From Tatumella punctata (GTDB taxonomy: Bacteria; Pseudomonadota; Gammaproteobacteria; Enterobacterales; Enterobacteriaceae), in the NCBI RefSeq assembly GCF_039523735.1, contig NZ_BAAAFW010000029.1, positions 81,362-145,361 of the forward strand: DNA of 64,000 nucleotides, in the 5' to 3' direction. Below are positions 44,670-54,328 of the stretch, in pieces (position 1 is the first letter of the stretch; each line of letters begins with the position of its first letter). The position numbers were made by a program, and so were the translations under genes. A model generated the notes under the pieces. It did not search any database. It worked only from the letters and a program-made list of their open reading frames with translations, and was not told the DNA's origin.

Positions 44670-45656
44670 GTGTTAAAAAAATTTCTGCCTGTATTATTGA
44701 TTATTTCCGCACCGGTACTTGCCGCAAAACCCGTATTAACCGTTTATACCTACGACTCCTTTTCTTCCGACTGGGGCCCCGGACCGGCAATTAAAAAAGC
44801 CTTTGAAGCCGATTGCGGCTGCGAGCTCAAATACGTTTCCCTCGGGGATGGCGTTTCTCTGCTTAACCGCCTGAGAATGGAAGGCAAACACAGTAAAGCA
44901 GATGTGGTAGTCGGGCTGGATAATAATCTGCTGGATGCGGCACAAAAAACCGGGCTGTTTACACCAACCCCGGTTGACTACCGCCAGCTGACCATCCCCG
45001 GTGGCTGGAGCAATACAACGTTTGTACCTTATGATTATGGCTATTTTGCATTCGTCTATAATAAAAAACGCCTGAAAAATCCGCCATCCAGTCTGAAACA
45101 GCTGGTCGAAAGTCCGGATAAATGGCGGGTTATTTACGAAGATCCCCGCACCAGTACCCCGGGGCTCGGGCTGCTGCTGTGGATGCAAAAAGTCTACGGC
45201 GATCAGGCTCCGGCAGCATGGCAAAAACTGGCCGCCAAAACCGTCACTGTCACCCGAGGCTGGAGCGAAGCCTATAATCTGTTTCTGAAAGGTGAGAGTG
45301 ATCTGGTACTCAGCTATACCACGTCACCGGCCTATCATATTATCGAAGAGCATAATCCCGATTATGCGGCCGCTGACTTTGCAGAAGGAAATTACTTGCA
45401 GGTAGAAGTGGCGGCACGACTGAAAAACAGCCCCAATCCGGCACTGGCAAAACAGTTTATGCAGTTTGTAACCAGCCCGCAGTTTCAGGAAACACTGCCG
45501 ACCGGCAACTGGATGTATCCGGTCATTAAGACCCCGCTGCCTGCCGGTTTTCAGCAACTGATGGTACCTAAAACCGCCCTGCAATACTCGCCTGCGGAAG
45601 TGGCAGAGCATCGTGCAGCCTGGATTGACGCCTGGCAAAACGCAGTCAGCCACTGA
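44670..45656 (+). CDS. thiB: Thiamine-binding periplasmic protein ThiB
   Basis: A 328-residue solute-binding protein for thiamine, TMP and TPP. A signal peptide of about 18 residues (LKKFLPVLLIISAPVLA) is followed by KPVLTVYTYDSFSSDWGPGP, typical of ThiB/TbpA. The start is GTG, preceded by AAGGAG. It is the first gene of the riboswitch-controlled thiBPQ operon, and its stop shares a base with the thiP ATG. The conserved DVVVGLDNNLLDAA and WMYPVIKT segments support the call. Confidence 0.97.
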   Translation: MLKKFLPVLLIISAPVLAAKPVLTVYTYDSFSSDWGPGPAIKKAFEADCGCELKYVSLGDGVSLLNRLRMEGKHSKADVVVGLDNNLLDAAQKTGLFTPTPVDYRQLTIPGGWSNTTFVPYDYGYFAFVYNKKRLKNPPSSLKQLVESPDKWRVIYEDPRTSTPGLGLLLWMQKVYGDQAPAAWQKLAAKTVTVTRGWSEAYNLFLKGESDLVLSYTTSPAYHIIEEHNPDYAAADFAEGNYLQVEVAARLKNSPNPALAKQFMQFVTSPQFQETLPTGNWMYPVIKTPLPAGFQQLMVPKTALQYSPAEVAEHRAAWIDAWQNAVSH

Positions 45657-47242
45657 TGCCGCGCTGGTTGATTCCCGGGCTGCTGGCTGCCCTGATAACC
45701 ACCGGTATTGCACTGCTGGCTTTTATCAGCCTGCTGTGGAATGCCCCGCTGGGCCACGCACTATACTGGTTACGCGATCCCTACCTGTGGCATGTTATCG
45801 GCTTTTCATTTACCCAGGCCGCATTATCGACACTGCTATCAGTGCTGCCGGCAATTCTGGTCGCCCGCGCCCTGTACCGGCGGCGGTTTCCGGGCAGAAA
45901 CCTGCTATTGCGTTTATGCGCGATGACCCTGGTGCTGCCGGTGCTGGTGGCGGTTTTTGGCTTACTGAGTGTCTATGGCCACGATGGCTGGCTGGCACAA
46001 CTGGCCGCAAGGGCCGGTATCCCCTTCCGCTTTTCTCTGTACGGGTTACCCGGTATCTTACTGGCCCATGTCTTTTTCAATCTGCCGCTGGCCAGCCGGC
46101 TGTTATTACAATCTTTAGAGCAGATTCCGGCCGAACAACGTCAGCTGGCAGCCCAGCTGAATATGCAGGGGTTTTATTTATTTCGCTGGCTGGAATGGCC
46201 GTGGCTGAAACGGCAGCTGCTGCCGGTTGCCGCACTGATCTTTATGCTCTGCTTTTCCAGCTTTGCCATTGTATTAGCTTTAGGGGGCGGGCCACGGGCA
46301 ACGACGCTGGAACTGGCTATTTTCCAGGCGCTGAGCTACGACTTCGACCCGGCTAAAGCAGCCATACTGGCACTGTTACAGCTGGCCTTCTGCCTGTTAC
46401 TGGTCGCGCTGAGCCTGCGGCTGAATACCCCTCTAACCGGTAACAGCGCATTACTGCGCCACTGGCGGTCAGTCGACAACCGCTGGTCAGCACGACTGAC
46501 AGACAGTCTGATCATTTTGCTGACCCTGCTGTTACTGGTGCCTCCCATCCTTGCGGTCGTGATCAATGGTGTTAACAGTCATCTTTTGTCTTCCCTGCAA
46601 CAGACAGACCTGTGGCTCGCGACCCGGACATCGCTCAGTATTGCGCTGCGGGCGGGTCTGTTGTCCGTTATTCTGACAATGATGTTGTTATGGAGCAGCC
46701 GCGAATTACGTTTACGCCAGAAAATTCTGCCCGCACAACTGATGGAAAGCAGCGGAATGTTAATTCTGGCAATGCCGGGCATTGTATTGGCAAGCGGTAT
46801 TTTTATGTTTTTTAACAGTACCAGCGGCATACCGGATTCACCGGAAAACATTGTGGTACTGGTGAATGTATTAATCGCCATGCCCTATGCGCTGAAAGTT
46901 CTGGATACCCCCATGCGTGATATCGCCAGCCATTATAATCAGCTCTGCCTGTCTCTGGACATTAATGGCTGGCAGCGGTTACGGCTGGTTGAAGGACCGG
47001 CGTTAAAGCGCCCCCTTGCTCAGGCTCTGGCCTTTGCCTGTGTACTGTCAGTGGGAGATTTTGGGGTGATTTCGTTGTTTGGCAGTGATGACTTCCGGAC
47101 TCTGCCGTTTTACCTGTATCAGCAAATCGGCGCCTATCGCGGACAGCAAGCGGCTGTCAGCGCACTATTACTGCTGCTGGTATGCTTTTTACTGTTTACC
47201 CTGATCGAAAAAATAGCAGGACACCATGCTGACGCTGAATAA
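45656..47242 (+). CDS. thiP: Thiamine ABC transporter permease ThiP
   Basis: A 528-residue fused permease with two homologous halves of about six membrane segments each. Each half holds an ABC permease loop, the first around LEQIPAEQRQLAAQLNMQGF and the second around YNQLCLSLDINGWQRLRLVE. Length is close to E. coli ThiP (536). It is coupled to thiB by a shared base and overlaps thiQ by 17 bases. Works with ThiB and ThiQ to import thiamine across the inner membrane. Confidence 0.96.
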   Translation: MPRWLIPGLLAALITTGIALLAFISLLWNAPLGHALYWLRDPYLWHVIGFSFTQAALSTLLSVLPAILVARALYRRRFPGRNLLLRLCAMTLVLPVLVAVFGLLSVYGHDGWLAQLAARAGIPFRFSLYGLPGILLAHVFFNLPLASRLLLQSLEQIPAEQRQLAAQLNMQGFYLFRWLEWPWLKRQLLPVAALIFMLCFSSFAIVLALGGGPRATTLELAIFQALSYDFDPAKAAILALLQLAFCLLLVALSLRLNTPLTGNSALLRHWRSVDNRWSARLTDSLIILLTLLLLVPPILAVVINGVNSHLLSSLQQTDLWLATRTSLSIALRAGLLSVILTMMLLWSSRELRLRQKILPAQLMESSGMLILAMPGIVLASGIFMFFNSTSGIPDSPENIVVLVNVLIAMPYALKVLDTPMRDIASHYNQLCLSLDINGWQRLRLVEGPALKRPLAQALAFACVLSVGDFGVISLFGSDDFRTLPFYLYQQIGAYRGQQAAVSALLLLLVCFLLFTLIEKIAGHHADAE

Positions 47243-47939
47243 TCTGACTTACCACTATCAGTCACAAACCATGTGTTTTTCACTGCACGCAGAAGCCGGT
47301 GAGCGGGTTGCTATCCTCGGGCCCAGCGGTGCGGGGAAAAGCACCCTGCTCAGTATGATTGCCGGTTTTTTGCCTCTCAGCAGCGGGGAGTTATGGATCG
47401 ACGGAAAAAACTGCACCCGGCAGCCTCCGGCACAACGCCCAGTCTCAATGTTGTTTCAGGAAAATAATCTGTTCGCACATCTGACAGCAGGACAAAACCT
47501 CGGGCTCGGGTTGCATCCCGGACTGCGTCTGACGAATTCACAAAAACAGCAGGTCACGAAGATTGCCGCCAGTGTCGGTTTGCAGGGATTACTGGACAGA
47601 TTACCCGGTCAGTTGTCAGGAGGACAACGACAACGGGTCGCACTGGCCCGTTGTCTGTTACGGCAGCAACCGCTATTGTTACTGGATGAGCCTTTTTCCG
47701 CCCTGGATCCGGCCCTGCGCCAGGAAATGCTGACGCTGACGGATACACTCTGCCACACGCACAATATTACGTTACTGATGGTGTCACATAATCTGGACGA
47801 TGTCCGGCAAATTGCCGGACGCAGTGTACTGGTCGATAACGGCAGTATCGTCTGGCAGGGGGCAAGCCGGCAACTGCTGAACGGAGAAGCCGAAGCCGCG
47901 ACGCTACTGGGGATCCCCGCAGCGCCCGTCAGTCAATAA
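47226..47939 (+). CDS. thiQ: Thiamine ABC transporter ATPase ThiQ
   Basis: A 237-residue ABC ATPase. The Walker A box LGPSGAGKSTLLSMIAGF, Q-loop VSMLFQENNLFAHL, signature LSGGQRQRVALARCL, Walker B LLLLDEPFSALDP and the His switch MVSHNLDDV are all present. Its last bases overlap the 3' end of the convergent yabI gene by 11 bases. Completes the thiBPQ operon. Confidence 0.97.
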   Translation: MLTLNNLTYHYQSQTMCFSLHAEAGERVAILGPSGAGKSTLLSMIAGFLPLSSGELWIDGKNCTRQPPAQRPVSMLFQENNLFAHLTAGQNLGLGLHPGLRLTNSQKQQVTKIAASVGLQGLLDRLPGQLSGGQRQRVALARCLLRQQPLLLLDEPFSALDPALRQEMLTLTDTLCHTHNITLLMVSHNLDDVRQIAGRSVLVDNGSIVWQGASRQLLNGEAEAATLLGIPAAPVSQ

Positions 47940-48693
47940 ACACCCGCCACAGTAACTGACGGAAATGAGGCATCATCGGGTCGAATTGCAGCCCGGCCAG
48001 TCCGGCTAGCGCCAGAATAATCAGCAGCGGAGCAACCCAGCGCAAACGGCGGGCGGGCAGCAGACGACTTGCCCAGTCCTGTTTTCTGCTGCCTTTCAGC
48101 CAGCGCCAGCCGGTCCAGGCCGCCAGCCACAGGGCTATCACTTCCGCCAGCAGTAACCATTTAAACAGACTGTTTTGCGCATTATGCGGCGCATCAATCA
48201 CCACGCCGGCCAGTATTCCTGGCAGCAGATACACTGGCGGCCAGAGCAGACATCCGATAATATTCGGCGGCAGAAACTTTTTCACCGGTAACTCCAGCAT
48301 TCCGGCCAGTAACGGGATCAGCGGCCGTGTCGGCCCGACAAAACGACCAATCAGAATAGTCGCGACACTGTGTTCATTCAGGGCATGCTCGGTTTTATCC
48401 AGCAGACTGCGATGCTTCTGTAAATATTTCCAGCGATGTAATGGCCCCTGAAAACGCCAGCCAATATAAAATGACAGCCAGTCTCCCAGCAGGCACCCCG
48501 CCAGACCGGCCCCCCATGCCGGATACAGCCCGAGATTTCCGCTGCCAATCAGCGCACCAAGGCTGGCCATTAATACGGTACCCGGCAGGACCAGCCCGAC
48601 TAATGCCAGCGATTCAAAGAACGTCACTACCGCTACCGCAAACAACGCCCAATCCGGTGACTGAGTAATGAGGTGTTGGATCCAGGCTTCCAT
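47929..48693 (-). CDS. yabI: DedA-family inner-membrane protein YabI
   Basis: A 254-residue DedA/SNARE-associated family membrane protein; members act in lipid-carrier recycling and proton-dependent homeostasis, but YabI itself has no firmly known substrate. Conserved DedA segments are ESLALVGLVLPGTVLMASLG, GDWLSFYIGWRF and the ILIGRFVGPTRPLIPLLAG loop with its essential-type Arg residues. Length equals E. coli YabI. Diverges from polB; in E. coli araC-araBAD separates the two. Confidence 0.94.
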   Translation of the reverse strand: MEAWIQHLITQSPDWALFAVAVVTFFESLALVGLVLPGTVLMASLGALIGSGNLGLYPAWGAGLAGCLLGDWLSFYIGWRFQGPLHRWKYLQKHRSLLDKTEHALNEHSVATILIGRFVGPTRPLIPLLAGMLELPVKKFLPPNIIGCLLWPPVYLLPGILAGVVIDAPHNAQNSLFKWLLLAEVIALWLAAWTGWRWLKGSRKQDWASRLLPARRLRWVAPLLIILALAGLAGLQFDPMMPHFRQLLWRVFID

Positions 48694-48734
48694 AAAAATT
48701 CCTCAAGTTAACTGAGCCTGGATTGTCCGGAGCG

Positions 48735-48764
48735 AGGACACAGACGTCAAGCAGTCTGTGTCCT
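48735..48764. repeat. Inverted repeat 1 upstream of polB
   Basis: The perfect 11-base arms AGGACACAGAC and GTCTGTGTCCT enclose an 8-base loop. It lies in the yabI-polB divergent region, about 100 bases before the polB GTG. No T-run follows, so it does not look like an ordinary terminator. Confidence 0.8.
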
Positions 48765-48783
48765 TAAATACAACACAAAGGCC

Positions 48784-48816
48784 GGGGCCGCCCCTGATAC
48801 CTGCAGGGGCGGCCCC
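48784..48816. repeat. Inverted repeat 2 upstream of polB
   Basis: The perfect 13-base arms GGGGCCGCCCCTG and CAGGGGCGGCCCC enclose the loop ATACCTG. It is almost purely G+C, immediately before a possible -10 element TATACT (48827-48832), and 44 bases before the polB start. Confidence 0.88.
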
Positions 48817-48859
48817 GCGGCTGTGTTATACTCTTATTCCCCAGTTCCCCGGAGATCCT

Positions 48860-51220
48860 GTGAATAGTCCGCAACCCGGTTTTTTACTGACCCGTCACTG
48901 GCGGGATACCCCGCACGGGATTGAACTTACCTTCTGGCTGGCTACGGATAACGGGCCGGTACAGTTGCGGGTCCCCCCTCAGCAGGCGGTTGCCTTTATC
49001 CCGCAGTCGGCAGCCGCACAGGCAGCTAACCTGTTACGCGGAGAAAACAATGTCCGTCTGACGCCTCTGCAGCTTCGTGATTTCAGCCACCAGCCCCTGT
49101 CCGGTCTGTATTGCCACCAATACCGTCAGCTTCAGCGGCTGGAAAAACGGTTTCGCGAACATGGGATCCGCGTGTATGAAGCCGATATCCGGCCTGCGGA
49201 ACGTTTCCTGATGGAACGTTTTATCAACGCACCGGTCTGGTTCAGTGGCCAGCAGCAAGGGGCCGTTATCACTGATGCCCGCCTGAAGCCACATCCGGAT
49301 TACCGGCCCGCCCTGAAATGGATGTCACTGGATATAGAAACCAGCGCACAGGGCGAACTTTACTGTATCGGTATTGAAGGCTGTGGCCAGCAACAGGTGA
49401 TGATGCTGGGCCCTGCAACGGATGGCGATCCGCCGACAGATTTCCGTCTCGACTATGCCGCCAGCCATCAGGAATTGCTGGAGATGCTTAACCAGTGGAT
49501 TACCCGCTATGACCCGGATGTTATCATCGGCTGGAACCTGGTACAGTTTGATCTGCAGATCCTGCAAAAACATGCCGAACGGTACCGTATCCCGCTGCGC
49601 TTTGGTCGCGGTAACAGCCTGCTGGAGTGGCGTGAGAACGGATTCAAACCGGGTACATTTCAGGCAATGGCGGCAGGCCGGCTGATTATTGACGGCATTG
49701 AGGCGCTGCGTTCAACCTTTCGTAATTTTTCCTCCTTCAGTCTGGAAAATGTCGCCCGTGAACTGCTGGGTGAAAGCAAGCTGATCGGGGACCCGGACAA
49801 CCGGATGGCCGAAATCACGCATAATTTTGCCACCGACAAACCGGCACTGGCCCGTTATAACCTGCGGGATTGTCAACTGGTAACACGGATTTTTGAACAG
49901 ACACAGCTGATGCCATTCCTGCTGGAAAGAAGCAGTGTCAATGGATTACAGGCCGATCGTCACGGCGGTTCGGTGGCCTCTTTCAGTCATTTGTATATCC
50001 CGCGTATGCACCGTGCCGGGTTTGTCGCGCCAAATACCGGCGAAATCGCTCCGTCCGCCAGCCCCGGTGGTTACGTCATGGACTCGCGGCCGGGTTTATA
50101 TGATTCGGTACTGGTGCTGGATTATAAAAGTCTGTACCCGTCAATAATCAAAACTTTCCTGATTGACCCCATCGGGCTGGCTGAGGGGCTGGCCCATCCG
50201 GCAGAAGAGAGCTCGGTCGCCGGTTTTCTCGGTGCGCGTTTTTCCAGAACAGTCCACTGCCTGCCGGAAATCATTGACCAGATTTGGCGAAACAGGGATA
50301 ACGCTAAACAGCAAGCTAACCAGCCCTTGTCTCAGGCATTAAAGATAATTATGAACGCATTCTATGGTGTGCTTGGTACCCCCGCCTGCCGGTTTTTTGA
50401 TCCGCGACTGGCGTCTTCCATTACCCTGCGCGGACATGAAATTATGCAACAGACCCGCGACTTTATTGAACGTCAGGGATACGAGGTAATCTATGGTGAT
50501 ACGGACTCGATCTTTGTCTGGCTGAAAACGGCCCACAGTGAGCAACAGGCCGAAGAGACAGGCAGACAACTGGCAGACAATGTCAACCACTGGTGGCGAA
50601 AACAGCTGGCGGACCGGTTTATGCTGACCAGCGCCCTGGAACTGGAATATGAAAATCATTACTGCCGTTTTTTAATGCCTACCATCCGTGGTGCCGAACA
50701 GGGCAGCAAAAAACGCTATGCCGGCCGGGTGAATAACCACGGTAAAGACCAGATTATTTTTAAAGGACTGGAGAACGTCCGCACAGACTGGACCCCGCTG
50801 GCCAGAGAGTTCCAGCAAAAACTGTATGATCTTATTTTTCGCCGCCAGGCATGGCAGCAATATGTCCGGGATACGGTGGAGCAGCTGATGGCCGGTGAAC
50901 TGGATGAACAGTTAATTTATACAAAACGACTGCGGCGTCCGCTCAGTGAGTACCAGAAAAATATTCCGCCTCATGCGCGGGCTGCTATGCTGGCTGACCA
51001 GCAGCACCGTCTCGCAGGACAGACATTACGCTATCAACAAGGCGGCACCATCCGCTATGTGATGACCACCCGTGGCCCGCAGCCTTTAAATGCACTCACC
51101 GCTCCTCCGGACTATGATCATTACCTGAGCCGTCAGCTGGAACCTGTTGCTGACGGGATACTCGGTTTCGTCGGTGGAAATTTCGCCACACTGATTACCG
51201 GGCAACTGGGGCTGTTTTGA
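48860..51220 (+). CDS. polB: DNA polymerase II
   Basis: A 786-residue family B polymerase used in SOS-linked repair and restart. The exonuclease motifs are seen in KWMSLDIETSAQGELYCIG and WNLVQFDLQILQKHAERY; the polymerase motifs are DYKSLYPSIIKTFLIDP, KIIMNAFYGVLGTPACRFFD and YGDTDSIFVW. The tail GQLGLF is a beta-clamp binding motif. I chose GTG 48860 (V-N-S-P-Q-P-G-F-L-L-T-R-H-W), preceded by GGAGA; the open frame upstream covers two hairpins and is not family-like. No good LexA box is seen. Confidence 0.96.
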   Translation: MNSPQPGFLLTRHWRDTPHGIELTFWLATDNGPVQLRVPPQQAVAFIPQSAAAQAANLLRGENNVRLTPLQLRDFSHQPLSGLYCHQYRQLQRLEKRFREHGIRVYEADIRPAERFLMERFINAPVWFSGQQQGAVITDARLKPHPDYRPALKWMSLDIETSAQGELYCIGIEGCGQQQVMMLGPATDGDPPTDFRLDYAASHQELLEMLNQWITRYDPDVIIGWNLVQFDLQILQKHAERYRIPLRFGRGNSLLEWRENGFKPGTFQAMAAGRLIIDGIEALRSTFRNFSSFSLENVARELLGESKLIGDPDNRMAEITHNFATDKPALARYNLRDCQLVTRIFEQTQLMPFLLERSSVNGLQADRHGGSVASFSHLYIPRMHRAGFVAPNTGEIAPSASPGGYVMDSRPGLYDSVLVLDYKSLYPSIIKTFLIDPIGLAEGLAHPAEESSVAGFLGARFSRTVHCLPEIIDQIWRNRDNAKQQANQPLSQALKIIMNAFYGVLGTPACRFFDPRLASSITLRGHEIMQQTRDFIERQGYEVIYGDTDSIFVWLKTAHSEQQAEETGRQLADNVNHWWRKQLADRFMLTSALELEYENHYCRFLMPTIRGAEQGSKKRYAGRVNNHGKDQIIFKGLENVRTDWTPLAREFQQKLYDLIFRRQAWQQYVRDTVEQLMAGELDEQLIYTKRLRRPLSEYQKNIPPHARAAMLADQQHRLAGQTLRYQQGGTIRYVMTTRGPQPLNALTAPPDYDHYLSRQLEPVADGILGFVGGNFATLITGQLGLF

Positions 51221-51374
51221 TAGGTGACGAATGGCTCACCTTCCAGTACCATAGCGCCCTCCCTGAATTTCATTGCTCTGCATTTATTTACCAGACCTCT
51301 TGTCTGGTCTCCATGCTATTGCCTGCAGAGCATGAATATCTTTTTACATGTTAAGAGAATCGAGCTAATTATTT

Positions 51375-54281
51375 ATGCCTTTTACACTTGGTCAGCGCTG
51401 GATTAGTGATACAGAAAGTGAACTTGGACTGGGGACGGTCGTCGCTATCGATGCACGTATGGTCACTTTACTTTTTCCGGCAACTGGCGAAAACAGACTT
51501 TATGCCCGCAATGATTCTCCCATTACCCGCGTTATTTTTAACCCGGGTGATACGATCACCAGCCATGAAGGCTGGCAGCTTACCGTAGAAAATGTCCGGG
51601 ATAACGACGGAATAATGACCTATACCGGTGTCCGGACCGACACTCAGGAAACCGATGTCAGCCTGCGGGAAGTGATGCTCGACAGTAAACTGGTATTCAG
51701 TAAACCTCAGGACAGATTATTTGCCGGGCAGCTTGATCGTATGGATCGTTTTGCTCTGCGTTTCCGCGCCCGTAAATATCAGAGTGCTCAGTACCGCCTG
51801 CCGGTCAGTGGCCTGCGCGGGATGCGGACCAACCTGATCCCCCATCAGTTACATATTGCCCATGATGTTGGCCGCCGCCACGCCCCCCGCGTATTGCTGG
51901 CCGATGAAGTCGGGCTCGGTAAGACCATCGAAGCCGGGATGATTATTCAGCAGCAGCTGCTGGCCGGCCGCGCAGAACGGGTATTAATCATTGTCCCGGA
52001 AACCTTACAGCACCAGTGGCTGGTCGAGATGCTACGCCGCTTTAACCTGCGTTTCGCCCTGTTTGACGATGAACGTTATAACGAAGCCCAGTTTGATACC
52101 AGTAACCCGTTCTATACAGAGCAGCTGGTGATCTGTTCACTGGAGTTTGCCTGCAAGAATAAACAGCGCCTGGAAGCCATGGCCGAGGCCGAATGGGACC
52201 TGATGGTGGTGGATGAAGCTCATCACTTATCCTGGAATAACGGCAAAGCCGGCCGGGAATATCTGGTGGTCGAAAAGCTGGCAGAGAATATCCCCGGAGT
52301 ATTACTGCTGACGGCGACTCCTGAACAGCTGGGTATGGAAAGCCATTTTGCCCGCCTGCGTCTGCTCGACCCGGACCGCTTCCATGACTACGATCTGTTT
52401 GTTGAAGAGCAGCAGAAGTATCAGCCGGTGGCCGATGCCGTTACCTCTTTGCTGGCCGACAACCCGATCAGCCCCGCAGAAATGACCATGATTAACGACC
52501 TGATCAGCGATCAGGATATCGGCCCGCTGATAGAACAGGCTAACGGTCAGGATGAACAACGTCTGGATGCGCGTAACAAACTGGTCTCCCTCCTGATGGA
52601 TCGTCATGGTACCAGCCGCGTTCTGTTTCGTAATACCCGTCAGGGCGTCAAAGGCTTTCCGTCCCGCCAGTTACAGCAATTCCGTCTGCCACTGCCTTCC
52701 CAGTACCAGACGGCCATCAAGGTTTCCGGCATTATGGGAGCCCGTAAGAGTGCAGAAGATCGGGCCCGGGATATGCTCTACCCTGAGCAGATTTATCAGG
52801 AATTTGAAGGAGACAGTGGTACCTGGTGGGCCTTTGACCCGCGTGTCGAATGGCTGACCAACTACCTGCTGGAAAATCGTAAAGAAAAAGTCCTGGTGAT
52901 CTGCGCCAAAGCGGCGACCGCCTTACAGCTGGAACAGTTCCTGCGTGAGCGTGAAGGTATCCGTGCAGCGGTCTTCCATGAAGGTCTGTCGATTATTGAG
53001 CGGGACAAAGCCTCGGCATTTTTCGCTTCTCAGGAAGAAGGGGCTCAGGTACTGCTGTGTTCAGAGATTGGATCCGAAGGCCGTAACTTCCAGTTCGCCA
53101 GCCGTCTGGTGATGTTTGATTTACCTTTCAACCCCGACCTGCTGGAACAACGTATTGGTCGCCTTGATCGCATTGGTCAGCAGCATGATATTCAGATTCT
53201 GGTGCCATGGCTGGAAAATACTGCCCAGGCCGTATTATTACGCTGGTTCCACGAAGGTCTGGATGCATTTGAACACACCTGCCCTACCGGCCGTACCGTG
53301 TATGACCGCGTTCATCCGCAATTACTCAAGTATCTGGCTTCTCCGGAAGATACTGCCGGACTGGACGAATTTATTGCCGACAGCCGCCAGCAGCACGATG
53401 CCCTGAAATCACAGCTGGAACAAGGCCGTGATCGCCTGCTGGAACTGAACTCTAATGGCGGTGAACAAGCGACAGAGCTGGCCGATGCGATTGCCGCACA
53501 GGACAATGATACCGGGCTGGTGAATTTTGCCCTGAACCTGTTTGATATTGTCGGGATCAACCAGGACGACCGCAGCGATAACCTGATTGTCCTTACCCCG
53601 TCGGATCATATGCTGGTGCCGGATTTCCCGGGACTGCCGGAAGAAGGTTGTACCATCACTTTTAACCGCGAACAGGCGTTGTCCCGCGAAGATACCCAGT
53701 TTATTACCTGGGAACATCCGCTGATCCGCAACGGACTGGACCTGATCCTGTCAGGGGATACGGGCAGTAGTGCTATTTCTTTACTGAAGAATAAAGCATT
53801 ACCGGTCGGTACCCTGCTGGTAGAGCTGATGTATGTGGTTGAAGCCCAGGCACCGAAACACCTGCAACTGACCCGCTTCCTGCCACCGACACCTGTCCGT
53901 TTACTGTTGGATAAAGCCGGTAATAACCTGGCGGCTAAAGTAGAATTTGAAAGCTTTAACCGTCAGTTAACTGCGGTTAACCGTCATACGGGCAGCAAAC
54001 TGGTGAACGCGGTTCAGCAGGATGTGTATCAGATTCTGACCCGCGGTGAAGAAATGGTTGCCAGCGATGCCAGAGAGATCATTGAACAGGCTCGCCGCCA
54101 GGCAGATGAGACGCTGAGCGCCGAACTGGCGCGACTGCGGGCACTGCAGGCGGTTAACCCGAACATTCGCGATGACGAAGTCGAGGCTGTGGAAACAAAT
54201 CGTCAGGAGGTGATGGACAACCTTGCTGAAGCAAACTGGCGGCTGGATGCATTACGACTGATCGTGGTCACACATCAGTAA
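51375..54281 (+). CDS. rapA: RNA polymerase recycling ATPase RapA
   Basis: A 968-residue SWI2/SNF2 ATPase that binds RNA polymerase and helps recycle it after termination. The N-terminal Tudor-like domain starts MPFTLGQRWISDTESELGLG. The helicase motifs are LLADEVGLGKTIEAGMIIQQ (I), VVDEAHHLSW (II), LLLTATPEQLG (III) and EQRIGRLDRIGQQHDIQ (VI). Length equals E. coli RapA (HepA). It lies between polB and rluA in the ancestral order. Confidence 0.98.
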   Translation: MPFTLGQRWISDTESELGLGTVVAIDARMVTLLFPATGENRLYARNDSPITRVIFNPGDTITSHEGWQLTVENVRDNDGIMTYTGVRTDTQETDVSLREVMLDSKLVFSKPQDRLFAGQLDRMDRFALRFRARKYQSAQYRLPVSGLRGMRTNLIPHQLHIAHDVGRRHAPRVLLADEVGLGKTIEAGMIIQQQLLAGRAERVLIIVPETLQHQWLVEMLRRFNLRFALFDDERYNEAQFDTSNPFYTEQLVICSLEFACKNKQRLEAMAEAEWDLMVVDEAHHLSWNNGKAGREYLVVEKLAENIPGVLLLTATPEQLGMESHFARLRLLDPDRFHDYDLFVEEQQKYQPVADAVTSLLADNPISPAEMTMINDLISDQDIGPLIEQANGQDEQRLDARNKLVSLLMDRHGTSRVLFRNTRQGVKGFPSRQLQQFRLPLPSQYQTAIKVSGIMGARKSAEDRARDMLYPEQIYQEFEGDSGTWWAFDPRVEWLTNYLLENRKEKVLVICAKAATALQLEQFLREREGIRAAVFHEGLSIIERDKASAFFASQEEGAQVLLCSEIGSEGRNFQFASRLVMFDLPFNPDLLEQRIGRLDRIGQQHDIQILVPWLENTAQAVLLRWFHEGLDAFEHTCPTGRTVYDRVHPQLLKYLASPEDTAGLDEFIADSRQQHDALKSQLEQGRDRLLELNSNGGEQATELADAIAAQDNDTGLVNFALNLFDIVGINQDDRSDNLIVLTPSDHMLVPDFPGLPEEGCTITFNREQALSREDTQFITWEHPLIRNGLDLILSGDTGSSAISLLKNKALPVGTLLVELMYVVEAQAPKHLQLTRFLPPTPVRLLLDKAGNNLAAKVEFESFNRQLTAVNRHTGSKLVNAVQQDVYQILTRGEEMVASDAREIIEQARRQADETLSAELARLRALQAVNPNIRDDEVEAVETNRQEVMDNLAEANWRLDALRLIVVTHQ

Positions 54282-54328
54282 TCTGTCACCGGTAACGGGA
54301 GGCCTGCGGGTCTCCCGATGGATAGCTT

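Noticed and set aside
48821..48845. LexA (SOS) box before polB
   Set aside because: CTGTGTTATACTCTTA has a good left half but lacks the CAG right half; not reportable as an operator.
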